Positions 1-7,994 of a DNA stretch of 37,382 bases are shown here, in pieces (the stretch's first letter is position 1; each line of letters opens with the position of its first letter). The stretch is from assembly GCA_012026795.1 (NCBI GenBank), contig VEPM01000037.1, positions 1 through 37,382 of the forward strand, written 5' to 3'. The notes under the pieces were generated by a model, which searched no databases, was not told the origin of the DNA, and saw only the letters and a program-made list of their open reading frames with translations. The stretch comes from Candidatus Methanoperedens sp. GTDB lineage: Archaea; Halobacteriota; Methanosarcinia; Methanosarcinales; Methanoperedenaceae. The translations under genes and the position numbers were made by a program.

Positions 1-190
1 CGGATATTTTTATGGCATCTGTCATTTTTTATGTTTATGGGCATGTAAGGCGCTGGAAAAGAACCGTTTTATTGATAAGGTTTACTATTCGTTTTAGATA
101 TTTGATAATAGAAGTAGTACCGCAGAAACTGCATGAATTCAAGCCTGTTTGAGCTTAAATAATCTAAGTATAGAACTATGGAACAGGAAG

Positions 191-231
191 CTACCTACTC
201 GTAAGGTAGTTCACCTGCTGTTGGTAGTTCA
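191..231. repeat. Short dyad and 9-base direct repeat downstream of tldD
   Basis: CTACCT (191-196) and AGGTAG (204-209) form a 6-base inverted repeat with a 7-base loop. GGTAGTTCA occurs at 205-213 and again at 223-231, the second copy overlapping the tldD stop codon. The dyad could be a weak terminator for the minus-strand lonB-tldD operon. The rest of 1-228 holds no convincing gene. Confidence 0.3.
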
Positions 232-1557
232 TCCGCTTCCCCCGACCATCGCCCTGTTAACAAGAACATGCGGCGCCCCGTCGCTGACAGGCACAAGCTG
301 GCCCGCTTTACCGCATCGTCCTGAATTCATCTCCAGGTCATTTCCAACTGCTGATACATTATTTAATATTTCAAGCGTATTTCCCGATAAAGAAACATCC
401 CTGAGTGATGTTGTCAGCTCCCCGTTCCTGACTATGAACCCGCGCTCTGCATTGAACTGGAAAACTCCTTCACCAGGGTTCACCTGGCCTCCGCGCGAGC
501 CTTTAAGATAAATGCCGTCTTTTAATTCAGAGAGCATTTCATCAAATTTCATCCCATCAGGCGCTATGAAAGTGTTGCTCATCCTGATCACAGGTCTTGC
601 ATACCCCTGGGCGCGTGAATTCCTTGATTCTCCGCCAAGTTTGCCTGCCGTTTCCCTTGAATGAATAAAGGATTTCAATATTCCATTCTGTATCAATGTA
701 GTTCTTTTTGATCCTGAGCCCTCGTCATCAAAAGGATAATATCCGTATTCATGAAGTGATGGATCGTCATAGACCGTAATAAGGGGAGATGCTATTTGTT
801 CGCCAATTTTTCCCGCAAGGATGGAATTTCCCTCAAGAACATGGTCTGCTTCGACTGCATGACCAACTGCCTCATGGATAAAAACACCGGCAAGTTCCTG
901 GTCAAGGATCACCGGATATGTTCCTGCTTTTGGCGTTTTTGCAGATAAAAGCTCTATTGCAGTAGTAGCTGCCTTCTCTGCAAGTGCAAAAGCATCGTGT
1001 TTCTTAAATATCTCAAATCCCATTACCCCGAACCTGCTTTCCCTTCCGATCTGGTAAACGCCGCCAGACTGCGCAATTGAGCTTATCGCAAAACCAATAC
1101 GGGTTAACGTATATTCACAATCAAGCCCTTCGGAACTCGAATATCTGACATTTATCAGTGATTCGGAATATACGGCATTTGTACTTTGTATCCCGGGTTT
1201 TTTTGCACTTTTTTCAATTTCAAGAAGTAATTTGACTTTGTCTTCGATAGGAATATCCTGTGGTATTTCCTTAATCACCGGAAGATCCTTAATATCGGGA
1301 TTTTTTATAGGAGCAAGCTCAACCGGATTCCTTGGACTCCTGTTTCTTGCTGATTCCGCAAGCCTTCCTGCCGATGAGATCGCAGCATCGGGATTCTCAA
1401 CAACGCCATCAAGGGAAACGAATCCCCATGAGCCGCCGTCAAGAACCCTTATAGCCCCTCCACTTGAGAAATTATTTGAGATCTCACGTATCTGTTCGTT
1501 GTCAAGAACAATTGATGTGCTAAGACTTTTTATAATACGTGTATCATAAAAATCCAT
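229..1557 (-). CDS. tldD: TldD/PmbA-family metalloprotease, TldD-type
   Basis: 442 residues, within the family's usual length. TldD proteins are zinc proteases; with TldE/PmbA they degrade unfolded or modified peptides in bacteria, and archaeal homologues are widespread. The HExxxH zinc motif is visible as HEAVGHAVEAD at about residues 228-238. A glycine-rich segment with SRAQGYARP follows, and the conserved C-terminal segment ends in NRAMVGG. The start lies 7 bases past the lonB stop, so lonB and tldD look like a two-gene protease operon. No strong Shine-Dalgarno is seen before the ATG, in keeping with translational coupling. The partner tldE/pmbA is not in the 228 bases available downstream. 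Family call is firm; the archaeal substrate is unknown. Confidence 0.93.
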   Translation of the reverse strand: MDFYDTRIIKSLSTSIVLDNEQIREISNNFSSGGAIRVLDGGSWGFVSLDGVVENPDAAISSAGRLAESARNRSPRNPVELAPIKNPDIKDLPVIKEIPQDIPIEDKVKLLLEIEKSAKKPGIQSTNAVYSESLINVRYSSSEGLDCEYTLTRIGFAISSIAQSGGVYQIGRESRFGVMGFEIFKKHDAFALAEKAATTAIELLSAKTPKAGTYPVILDQELAGVFIHEAVGHAVEADHVLEGNSILAGKIGEQIASPLITVYDDPSLHEYGYYPFDDEGSGSKRTTLIQNGILKSFIHSRETAGKLGGESRNSRAQGYARPVIRMSNTFIAPDGMKFDEMLSELKDGIYLKGSRGGQVNPGEGVFQFNAERGFIVRNGELTTSLRDVSLSGNTLEILNNVSAVGNDLEMNSGRCGKAGQLVPVSDGAPHVLVNRAMVGGSG

Positions 1558-1564
1558 GAATTTC

Positions 1565-3478
1565 TCATACTGCGCCTATAGGCTTTGGTTCAGGGATGGG
1601 GAGAGCAAATTTCGTTCTTGAAGCGAATTTTTTAAGGGTGGCTATAAGACCATCCTTTTCCACACCAACAAGGCTATACTCCAGTACTTCTTCAATATTC
1701 GAAACAGGGATTATTTTTATTAAATCCTTATATTCATCTTCAATAAGCACGTCTCCCATATTTGATTTAGGAATGAGGACAGTTTTTATTCCAGCGAGAG
1801 CCGCTGCTTCTATCTTGTATGTGACGCCTCCTACAGGCAACACATCGCCCCTGACCGAAAGTGATCCGGTCATTGCCACGGTCTGGTCAATAGGTATTCC
1901 CTGGATCGCAGAGAGTACCGCCGTAGCTATGGAAATACTTGCTGAATCGCCTTCTACGCCCTCATACGTTCCCACGAACTGGATATGGACATCCATTCTG
2001 GAAATATCCCTGCCAGTTGTCTTCTTGATAAGTGCGGAAACATTCTGCACCGCTTCTCGTGCAATATTTTTCAGCATTCCTGTAGCTATTATATGGCCTT
2101 CGGATGTGGACTGCGTTGGTGCAACCTCAGCTATAATCGGAAGGACTATACCCGAATCCTCACCCATGACAGCAAGACCATTTACTCTTCCAACCTGTGC
2201 ACCCTCCTTTATATAAAGCTTATAATCTTTCCTTCTCTCAAGATACTGGTACGCAAGCTGCTGTTCAACAGAACGGGCAATGCTCTTTGCCTTTAACACA
2301 TGCGCAGCTGTTGTGAGGGGTGCGTTTTCCCCGTGTGCAATATCACCTGCAACACGAACAAGACCTCCAAGGTCCCTGAGTTTAAGTGTCAGATGCCCTT
2401 TTCTTCCTGCACGGCGGCGTGCTTCGCGGATAATCTCTTCAACAGCTCCTTTATCAAAATGAGGTATCTTGCCATCCCTTACAACTTCCTGGGCAACGAA
2501 CCTGACAAGCTTTTGCCTGTTTTCGGGTCTATCCTCTATCGTATCGCTCATATATACTTCATATCCATAGCCTTTGACACGCGAGCGAAGTGCAGGATGC
2601 ATCCCCTTGATAGCATCAAGATTTCCAGCTGCCACCATTATGAAATCACAGGGTACAGGGTCAGTTTTGACCATTGCGCCGCTTGAACGTTCAGACTGTC
2701 CTGTGATTGCAAATTCCTTTTCCTGGAGTGCAGTCAAAAGATTCTGCTGGGATTCGATCCTGAGCGTATTTATTTCGTCAATGAACAGCACACCCTTATG
2801 GGCTTTATGAATAGCACCGCTCTCTACCCTGTCATGAGCTGGTGTTTCAAGTCCGCCTGACTGGAACGGGTCATGGCGCACATCTCCAAGAAGCGCGCCT
2901 GCATGCGCACCTGTGGCATCAATATAAGGAGCAATCTCCTTGCTCTTGTTTGAAACGAGAAGTTTGGGGATCAAAGCAGTTTCTTTTGGCATGAACTGGC
3001 GCATCATCATAGCTATTAATACCGCTGCTATGATTCCCATGAGATATTCCCCTACAAAAAATGAATATCCCACGATACCAAGGACAAGAAGCATAATAAA
3101 CATATTACGCGCTGTTGTTCTTTTTTGCGCTTCCACTTTGTGGGCATCGGTGATCTCTTTGCCTTTTCCAGCAGGCACTATCCGTATCTTAGGGTTATTT
3201 GCATCATCCGGATTGTTATATACCAGAACATCCTGTAATTCCTCTTTTGGAAGCAATTCAGCCATTGCTTTTGCAAGCATTGATTTACCGGTTCCCGGTG
3301 TTCCAAGCATCATTACATGTCTTCTCTGGTTTGCCGCTTTTCGTACTACCTCCACGGCATGTTCCTGGCCAATGACCTGTTCGATCAATTTTTTAGGAAC
3401 CTCAATATCTTTAGTTGATGTTATCTCTAACCCGCCAAGAAGCTCCTGATTCTTTACTTCGTTTTCAGTATTTTCCAT
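1565..3478 (-). CDS. lonB: Archaeal membrane-anchored Lon protease (LonB)
   Basis: 637 residues, typical for euryarchaeal LonB. It is an ATP-dependent AAA+ serine protease held at the inner face of the membrane that degrades damaged or regulatory proteins. Walker A is GTPGTGKS at residues 59-66. Two membrane segments (about 124-142 and 145-161) are inserted in the AAA+ domain, the LonB hallmark. Walker B is VLFIDE near 230-235. The protease domain has EGDSAS around Ser512 and its lysine partner in TYKIEAA at Lys555; the 43-residue spacing matches the known Ser-Lys dyad. The ATG is preceded by CAGGTAAA, a modest ribosome site. It is the first gene of an operon with tldD. Identification is firm. 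Confidence 0.96.
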   Translation of the reverse strand: MENTENEVKNQELLGGLEITSTKDIEVPKKLIEQVIGQEHAVEVVRKAANQRRHVMMLGTPGTGKSMLAKAMAELLPKEELQDVLVYNNPDDANNPKIRIVPAGKGKEITDAHKVEAQKRTTARNMFIMLLVLGIVGYSFFVGEYLMGIIAAVLIAMMMRQFMPKETALIPKLLVSNKSKEIAPYIDATGAHAGALLGDVRHDPFQSGGLETPAHDRVESGAIHKAHKGVLFIDEINTLRIESQQNLLTALQEKEFAITGQSERSSGAMVKTDPVPCDFIMVAAGNLDAIKGMHPALRSRVKGYGYEVYMSDTIEDRPENRQKLVRFVAQEVVRDGKIPHFDKGAVEEIIREARRRAGRKGHLTLKLRDLGGLVRVAGDIAHGENAPLTTAAHVLKAKSIARSVEQQLAYQYLERRKDYKLYIKEGAQVGRVNGLAVMGEDSGIVLPIIAEVAPTQSTSEGHIIATGMLKNIAREAVQNVSALIKKTTGRDISRMDVHIQFVGTYEGVEGDSASISIATAVLSAIQGIPIDQTVAMTGSLSVRGDVLPVGGVTYKIEAAALAGIKTVLIPKSNMGDVLIEDEYKDLIKIIPVSNIEEVLEYSLVGVEKDGLIATLKKFASRTKFALPIPEPKPIGAV

Positions 3479-3560
3479 ATTTTACCTGATATATTATAAA
3501 TAATTAGTTTATTAGACTTAAGATTATCGCATTTAGGGAAATGATGATAATTAGAATATG

Positions 3561-3570
3561 CCTTTATAAC
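3561..3570 (-). promoter_or_regulatory. Candidate TATA box for lonB-tldD
   Basis: On the minus strand this reads GTTATAAAGG, a good archaeal TATA element. It would place transcription start near 3540, leaving a leader of about 60 bases before the lonB ATG. Position and sequence are the only support. Confidence 0.35.
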
Positions 3571-3739
3571 TTTTTCGCTTATACATCCAAAAAGTCTATA
3601 TGATTTAACTTATATTAAGTTTACGATTATCAGAGTTTTATATGATGTTTCAGGGGAGAGTGAAAACAAGCGAACTGCCGCTAAAAAAAGCGAGTTGAAC
3701 AAGCAAGTTGAACCTGTTATTCAAATCAATCTGCCACAT

Positions 3740-3787
3740 TAACAAAATATAAAAAGAACAGGTTAGATATCGGCTAACTAACCTGTT
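3740..3787 (-). terminator. Hairpin terminator after the 3800-4459 gene
   Basis: AACAGGTTA (3757-3765) pairs perfectly with TAACCTGTT (3779-3787) across a 13-base loop. Read on the minus strand the hairpin is followed at once by CTTTTTATATTTTGTT. It begins 13 bases after the end of the upstream gene, as expected for a terminator. Confidence 0.65.
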
Positions 3788-3799
3788 GAAAAAGTCCTG

Positions 3800-4459
3800 C
3801 TAATACTCTGTAGAAGGAGCTTTCTCTGCAGCGTGGGGTGGCTTTACTGTTTCTGTCTCAGTAACTACTGTTTCTTTCTCTACAGTATGGGGTGACACTA
3901 CTCTTTCCGTCTCTACGGTACGGGGTGGCACTGTTTCTTCTGCCTTTGCCTCTCCTGTTGTAGAAATATCTTCAGCTCCCGTATTTTCCAAGATTTCTTC
4001 AGCACGCTTTGCCCATTCCGAACTATCTGTATGAACTGATAGTAAGATGCCGCCTTTATTAATCAGCCCTTCATATCTTTTTGCCTCATACTCAGGAACA
4101 CCCATGCCTACAAGCGCTCCTACAATTCCACCAACAGCACCGCCAACACCAGCGCCAGCCAGAGCTGCCATAAGAGGGCCGGCTGCTATAAAAGGACCCA
4201 CACCTGGAATTGCCAGTGCGCCAATACCTGCCAGCCATCCAAGAGCCCCTCCGATTACAAGCCCGGAGCCCGCACCTGTTGCTGCGCCCTCAGGAGCCTT
4301 AGTGTGTTTCTCATGTGCGAATTCTTTTGTACTTGACTTTTCAGGCATGAGGACTGAGATGTCAGAGCTGCGAAAACCTGCAGCTTTTAGAGCATCAACA
4401 GCTGCTTCAACTCCCACTCTTGTCTTATAGATCCCAAATACTGCTTTGTTTGTTGCCAT
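3800..4459 (-). CDS. General-stress-type protein with glycine-zipper core and Val/Thr/Glu tail
   Basis: 219 residues. The N-terminal 40 residues (FGIYKTRVGVEAAVDAL, then GFRSSDISVLMP) resemble the heat-induced/general stress 17M (YflT-like) domain of bacteria. Residues about 58-118 are a long Gly/Ala glycine-zipper hydrophobic region with repeated GxxxG spacings, probably membrane-inserting. After it comes a conserved-looking segment (YEAKRYEGLINKGGILLSV). The last ~50 residues are a charged low-complexity tail with imperfect repeats of the form PPxTVExExVV. A strong ribosome site, GGGAGGT, stands before the ATG, so high expression is likely. It has its own terminator. It faces the same way as the Glu/Arg repeat gene behind it but is separated by 277 bases. 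A stress role is inferred from the domain only. Confidence 0.75.
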   Translation of the reverse strand: MATNKAVFGIYKTRVGVEAAVDALKAAGFRSSDISVLMPEKSSTKEFAHEKHTKAPEGAATGAGSGLVIGGALGWLAGIGALAIPGVGPFIAAGPLMAALAGAGVGGAVGGIVGALVGMGVPEYEAKRYEGLINKGGILLSVHTDSSEWAKRAEEILENTGAEDISTTGEAKAEETVPPRTVETERVVSPHTVEKETVVTETETVKPPHAAEKAPSTEY

Positions 4460-4638
4460 ATTATTTACCTCCCTTTCATTAGTATATCTTTTCTAACTTA
4501 ATTATCCGGTAATTTTCGACTTGCTTTCGACAAGTTCTAACCACAAGGATAAAATTCTCACAATACCAGGAAATATCCGGTATATTTATACGATTTTTTA
4601 ACAAGACATGTTATTCTACCACTTTTCAGGGTAAGAAC

Positions 4639-4678
4639 CAGGCAATATAGCAATGTCACACAATTGCCTTTTTGCCTG
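4639..4678. repeat. Nested inverted repeats downstream of the Glu/Arg repeat gene
   Basis: CAGGCAA (4639-4645) pairs with TTGCCTG (4672-4678). Inside it GCAAT (4650-4654) pairs with ATTGC (4663-4667). It lies about 60 bases past the stop of the minus-strand repeat-protein gene and could end its transcript, though no long T-run follows on that strand. Confidence 0.35.
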
Positions 4679-4736
4679 ATTCGCTTTGGATTCTTTGAGA
4701 AGTTTATTTTATTCTCTAACTATTTTCCCTGATTAT

Positions 4737-5609
4737 TTATTGCCTGAATCTCCAGGACTCCTCTTCCTGTTGACTCTCCCTTGACCCTTTTCCAAATCTC
4801 TGGGATTCCCTTCCGAATCGCTGGGATTCTTCCTGTCCGTATCTTCCTGACTCTTCAGGCCTATATCTCTGTGATTCTCTTCCGAATCTCTGCGACTGCC
4901 TTCCGGATCTCTCAGATTCTTCCTGCCTGTATCTTCCAGACTCTTCAGGTCTATATCTCTGTGATTCTCTTCCGAATCTCTCGGATTCTTCCTGCCTGTA
5001 TCTTCCAGACTCTTCGGGTCTATATTTCTGTGACTCTCTTCCGAATCTCTCGGATTCTTCCTCGCCGTATCTTCCCGACTCCTCTTCAGATCTGGACATC
5101 TGTGACTCTCTTCCAAATCTCTCGGATTCTTCCTCGCCGTATCTTCCCGACTCCTCTTCGAATCTGGACATCTGTGATTCTCTTCCGAATTCAGGTCTGG
5201 ACATCTGTGATTCTCCTCCGAATCTCTCGGATTCTTCCTCACCATATCTTCCCGGCTCTTCAGATCTATATCTCTGTGATTCTCCTCCGAATCTCCCGGA
5301 TTCTTCCTGTCTATATCTTCCCGACTCCTCAGGCCTATACTCTCCACCCTGTTCTTCTTGTTCTGCCCTCTCCTGCTCTTGCCTATAATGCTTCTCCTGC
5401 TCTTCTGGTTTTGGTTTTATTATCTTTGACCTTTCCTTCCACCAGGAAGATGCTGTTGCAGTTGGAGAGCTCCTCGATCCCCTTTCGGTTCCCCTCATTT
5501 CGTGGCTTGACCCCATTCCCTGTCTGGATTGCATCCTTTCCCCGGATTGCATTCCCTGTCTGCTCTGTTTAGATTCTGACGACTCTGTACTAGTTCTTTT
5601 TGCATTCAC
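4737..5609 (-). CDS. Disordered Glu/Arg/Ser tandem-repeat protein
   Basis: 290 residues, function not recognised. The first ~90 residues are Ser/Gln/Met/Arg-rich with repeated SRQGM words and one WWKER patch. Residues about 97-290 are roughly seven imperfect repeats of 23-24 residues, each combining EESGRYxxEESERFGRESQ with a YRP or MSR linker. There is no hydrophobic segment, so it should be soluble and intrinsically disordered, with alternating acidic and basic residues. I chose this frame because it starts with GTG 9 bases after AGGAG (5619-5623), has a plausible promoter, and its repeats vary in a protein-conserving way. The period in DNA also keeps two other frames open, but those lack such starts. 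Coiled scaffold, RNA binding or desiccation/stress protection are all possible. Confidence 0.7.
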   Translation of the reverse strand: MNAKRTSTESSESKQSRQGMQSGERMQSRQGMGSSHEMRGTERGSRSSPTATASSWWKERSKIIKPKPEEQEKHYRQEQERAEQEEQGGEYRPEESGRYRQEESGRFGGESQRYRSEEPGRYGEEESERFGGESQMSRPEFGRESQMSRFEEESGRYGEEESERFGRESQMSRSEEESGRYGEEESERFGRESQKYRPEESGRYRQEESERFGRESQRYRPEESGRYRQEESERSGRQSQRFGRESQRYRPEESGRYGQEESQRFGRESQRFGKGSRESQQEEESWRFRQ

Positions 5610-5623
5610 AACTTCACACTCCT

Positions 5624-5638
5624 TGTACTAAAAGTACA
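5624..5638 (-). promoter_or_regulatory. Perfect dyad at the predicted start of the repeat-protein transcript
   Basis: TGTACT (5624-5629), AAA, AGTACA (5633-5638) is a perfect 6-base inverted repeat. It lies just before the AGGAG ribosome site. A TATA-like AATTTATACT on the minus strand (5661-5670) would place transcription start at about 5639, so the dyad sits at the very start of the transcript and could be an operator. Confidence 0.45.
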
Positions 5639-5801
5639 TCTATATTGTATGCATATTGATAGTATAAATTTTATGGTAATAGTGTTTATAACGTCAATCT
5701 AATGTATTTTTAAAGTGCCAATTTCCATAGAACAATCATAAAAATTTACCTGCTGTTTTCGTCAATACCAGATATGATTCATTTTTTATTTTCCCATAAA
5801 A

Positions 5802-5846
5802 ATCTCTCCTCGGCAGAGATATATATTTAGTGATTTAATATCACTA
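5802..5846 (+). promoter_or_regulatory. Promoter and dyad in front of the transposase gene
   Basis: ATCTCT (5802-5807) and AGAGAT (5815-5820) form a small dyad. ATATATATTTAG follows (5819-5830, TATA-like). Then TAGTGAT (5828-5834), TTAAT, ATCACTA (5840-5846) is a perfect 7-base inverted repeat ending 4 bases before the ATG. With no Shine-Dalgarno visible the mRNA is probably leaderless, and the second dyad would cover the start point. It may be a transposase binding site or an autoregulatory operator. Confidence 0.45.
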
Positions 5847-5850
5847 CATT

Positions 5851-7779
5851 ATGTCATTCACTCGCACATTCAAAAGAAAGAACAAAGATGGAGCAGTAAG
5901 GACATATTATGCGGAAGTAGAGTCTGTTAGAGTTGGAAATAAGGTATTTCAAAGATATATTAGGCCATTAGGCTCCGACCCGGAACATCCAAAGAACATA
6001 CTTATCGAACCAGCCCGTTTTTCGTATCTTGCTCTCAGGCTAAAGCAGGATGTATTGACACCAAACAATATATTCGAACTATTGGAAAAAATGGGAAAAC
6101 CAGTAAAAAAAGAAGCACTTGAGAAAATAGGCATTAACTATGATTTCAAACAAAAGGACATACTCAATCTCCCTCTTCTACAGGAAGATCTCAATATCAA
6201 GAACCCGGATCGATGCCCGATCTGCGAAGAATATCCGGTAAGACAGACCACATACAAAAGAAAGATAACAACATTATCCGGTGAATGTATAGTCTCTTTC
6301 AGAAAAAAATATTGTCGATATCACGGCCTCATAAACAAAGAAACAATTTCAACAATCCAAAAAATTTGTCCGATAAAGAGAAATTTCGATACAAAAGTGA
6401 TAATTGCGATTGGTCTTTTAAGATGGTCATTCAACTATCCACGTGAAAAAATACAGCTACTATTTGAAGGCCAGGGCATCCATATTTCAACAGGTGAGAT
6501 ATCCCTGTTGTCCGAAGAATTTCTTCTCAGGTTCTATGTTCTCCATAACAAACAATGTCCTCAGATGAAGAAATTATTTGAAGAAAATGGAGGGTATATA
6601 CTTAATCTGGACAGAGGCACAAAATCAGGCGATAAAATTACATTGACTGCCAGAGAGGAGATGACAGGACTTACAATCGATAGCTGTATAATGCCTTTAG
6701 AAAGCCGGGAGTACATCATACCATTTCTTAAATCTATCCGGGAAAAATACGGAAAACCGCTTACTGTTGTGCGAGATATATCAGAAGAAATCGCTGATTC
6801 GGTTTCGAAGGTTTTTCCCGGGGTTTCTCAACAAGTTTGCCACTATCATTTTGTTCGCAGGCTTGGAATTCTCATATTCAAACATCGATATGAAGAGCTT
6901 CAAAGGATAATTTTGAAAACAAAAATTGTTGCCAGGATTGTTGCTTTGAAAAAGACATGTATGGATGGAACTTCATCATATGAAAGAACAGTGATAGCAC
7001 AGCATTACTGGATTATGCTTGCAATAGAATATATTCTATATCCACTAAAGAGAGAATCGGATTACCCATTTGTTTTGCCATATCTGGAATTTATTAACAG
7101 GACCATAGAAGTTCTGAAACTACTCAAAAAAATTGTAATGTGGAATGCAAAGCATAACATTGGGGTCAAAATTGTGTTGAAATTTGAAAAATACCTGAAA
7201 AAATTGACAGAAATTATGGAAATAAAAGTGTGCTGTAACAGGATCAAACATATCCAGCCCTGGTTTGAAGAAATAACAAAAGAGCTTCAAGTGAGCCGGG
7301 AATTCAATGATAAAAAGCAAAATTTCATGCATGCAAAAGTAAATGAAATAGAACAAAAATTTTACAATACAATTATCAAAATAAGGGATCAGGGTCAAAA
7401 ACATGGCGGTGAGTATTCTGAGATATCAAAGAAGATTTTTCACAAATGTCATGGTCACATGGATGAGCTTTTTGTTAAAGTGAAAGATATGAATGGTGAA
7501 GAAATCAGGATAATCAGCCATTATGGAATAGATGAATCGAATCACATAAAGAGCAGAATGCATATCAGAATGAGGACTGGAAGAAACCGAAACACGATGT
7601 TCATGGAAAAATACGCTGCATTGCTTGCTGTTTTCTCGAATATTGAAAATATAGAATATATCAAAACGGTTCTTGCAGAAATGAAGGATTTTACAAAGGA
7701 TATACAGGATATTACCGGGAAGGAAATTCTGGATACGAGAAAATCGATCAGGACTTTTCCTAAAGTCCCCATTAATTAG
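5851..7779 (+). CDS. DDE-type transposase of an unassigned IS family
   Basis: 642 residues. The N-terminus (GNKVFQRYIRPLG, residues 29-41) resembles the start of IS1634-type transposases. A Cys-rich zinc-binding segment follows (CPIC at 122-125, Cys146, CRYHG at 155-159). The catalytic core looks like an RNase H fold: first Asp in LNLDRGT (254), second Asp in VVRDISEE (309), then CHYHFVRRLG at 330-339, a motif seen in MULE/ISL3-like enzymes. A likely final Glu is in DESNHIKSRM (562), before an Arg/TGR-rich tail. A long helical insert (about 345-520) separates the second Asp from the Glu. The ORF is intact and more AT-rich than its neighbours. I could not find matching terminal repeats or target duplications, so it may be an isolated or end-degenerate element. 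Confidence 0.7.
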   Translation: MSFTRTFKRKNKDGAVRTYYAEVESVRVGNKVFQRYIRPLGSDPEHPKNILIEPARFSYLALRLKQDVLTPNNIFELLEKMGKPVKKEALEKIGINYDFKQKDILNLPLLQEDLNIKNPDRCPICEEYPVRQTTYKRKITTLSGECIVSFRKKYCRYHGLINKETISTIQKICPIKRNFDTKVIIAIGLLRWSFNYPREKIQLLFEGQGIHISTGEISLLSEEFLLRFYVLHNKQCPQMKKLFEENGGYILNLDRGTKSGDKITLTAREEMTGLTIDSCIMPLESREYIIPFLKSIREKYGKPLTVVRDISEEIADSVSKVFPGVSQQVCHYHFVRRLGILIFKHRYEELQRIILKTKIVARIVALKKTCMDGTSSYERTVIAQHYWIMLAIEYILYPLKRESDYPFVLPYLEFINRTIEVLKLLKKIVMWNAKHNIGVKIVLKFEKYLKKLTEIMEIKVCCNRIKHIQPWFEEITKELQVSREFNDKKQNFMHAKVNEIEQKFYNTIIKIRDQGQKHGGEYSEISKKIFHKCHGHMDELFVKVKDMNGEEIRIISHYGIDESNHIKSRMHIRMRTGRNRNTMFMEKYAALLAVFSNIENIEYIKTVLAEMKDFTKDIQDITGKEILDTRKSIRTFPKVPIN

Positions 7780-7936
7780 ATCAAATACCTGAAGACTTTG
7801 AGTTATTAAGGAATTTGTCATCCCGTTTTTCCCCTGTCGGAAGATGAGTATAAGGCCAGTTTTAAAACCATGCGCACCACTTGGCATATAATTATAAATA
7901 CCATGGATTATATGATTATACAATAGAGGGAGTTGA

Positions 7937-7972
7937 ATTACTATAAATAAAGGATTACTATAGAAAATAGTA
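7937..7972 (+). promoter_or_regulatory. Catalase promoter with direct repeat and dyad
   Basis: ATTACTATA occurs at 7937-7945 and again at 7954-7962, 17 bases apart. The first copy runs into the TATA-like CTATAAATAAAG (7941-7952). The second forms part of the dyad TACTAT (7956-7961) / ATAGTA (7967-7972), which overlaps the expected transcription start near 7971. This is the arrangement of a regulated archaeal promoter. Confidence 0.5.
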
Positions 7973-7994
7973 TTCTACGAATTGGAGGAAAATT

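Larger units (their letters stand above)
3479..3799. other. Intergenic region: lonB promoter side and stress-gene terminator
   Basis: 321 bases without a supported gene. The lonB-proximal part holds a TATA-like box (3561-3570, minus strand). The far end holds a 9-base-arm hairpin (3757-3787) downstream of the 3800-4459 gene. Between them, 3650-3720 is a purine-rich stretch with short repeated words (AAGCGA, AAGCAAGTTGAAC) and no recognisable gene. Confidence 0.6.

Noticed and set aside
1-228. A tldE/pmbA partner gene downstream of tldD
   Set aside because: No coding sequence is supported in these bases.
149-511. Plus-strand 120-codon frame at the tldD end
   Set aside because: Shadow of tldD; no independent support.
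1596-2216. Plus-strand open frame opposite lonB
   Set aside because: Antisense shadow of a firmly identified gene with intact motifs on the minus strand.
4733-5347. Minus-strand 204-codon open frame in another phase of the same repeat
   Set aside because: It lacks a good start and ribosome site; the 290-residue frame has GTG, AGGAG and a promoter.
4781-5572. Plus-strand 263-codon open frame opposite the Glu/Arg repeat gene
   Set aside because: It is open only because the repeat period is a multiple of three without stops. No ribosome site is visible, and it would encode an unlikely Ile/Phe/Leu-rich repeat protein.
5640-7994. Terminal inverted repeats bounding the transposase
   Set aside because: I compared the 200 bases on each side by eye and found only local dyads, no matching pair.
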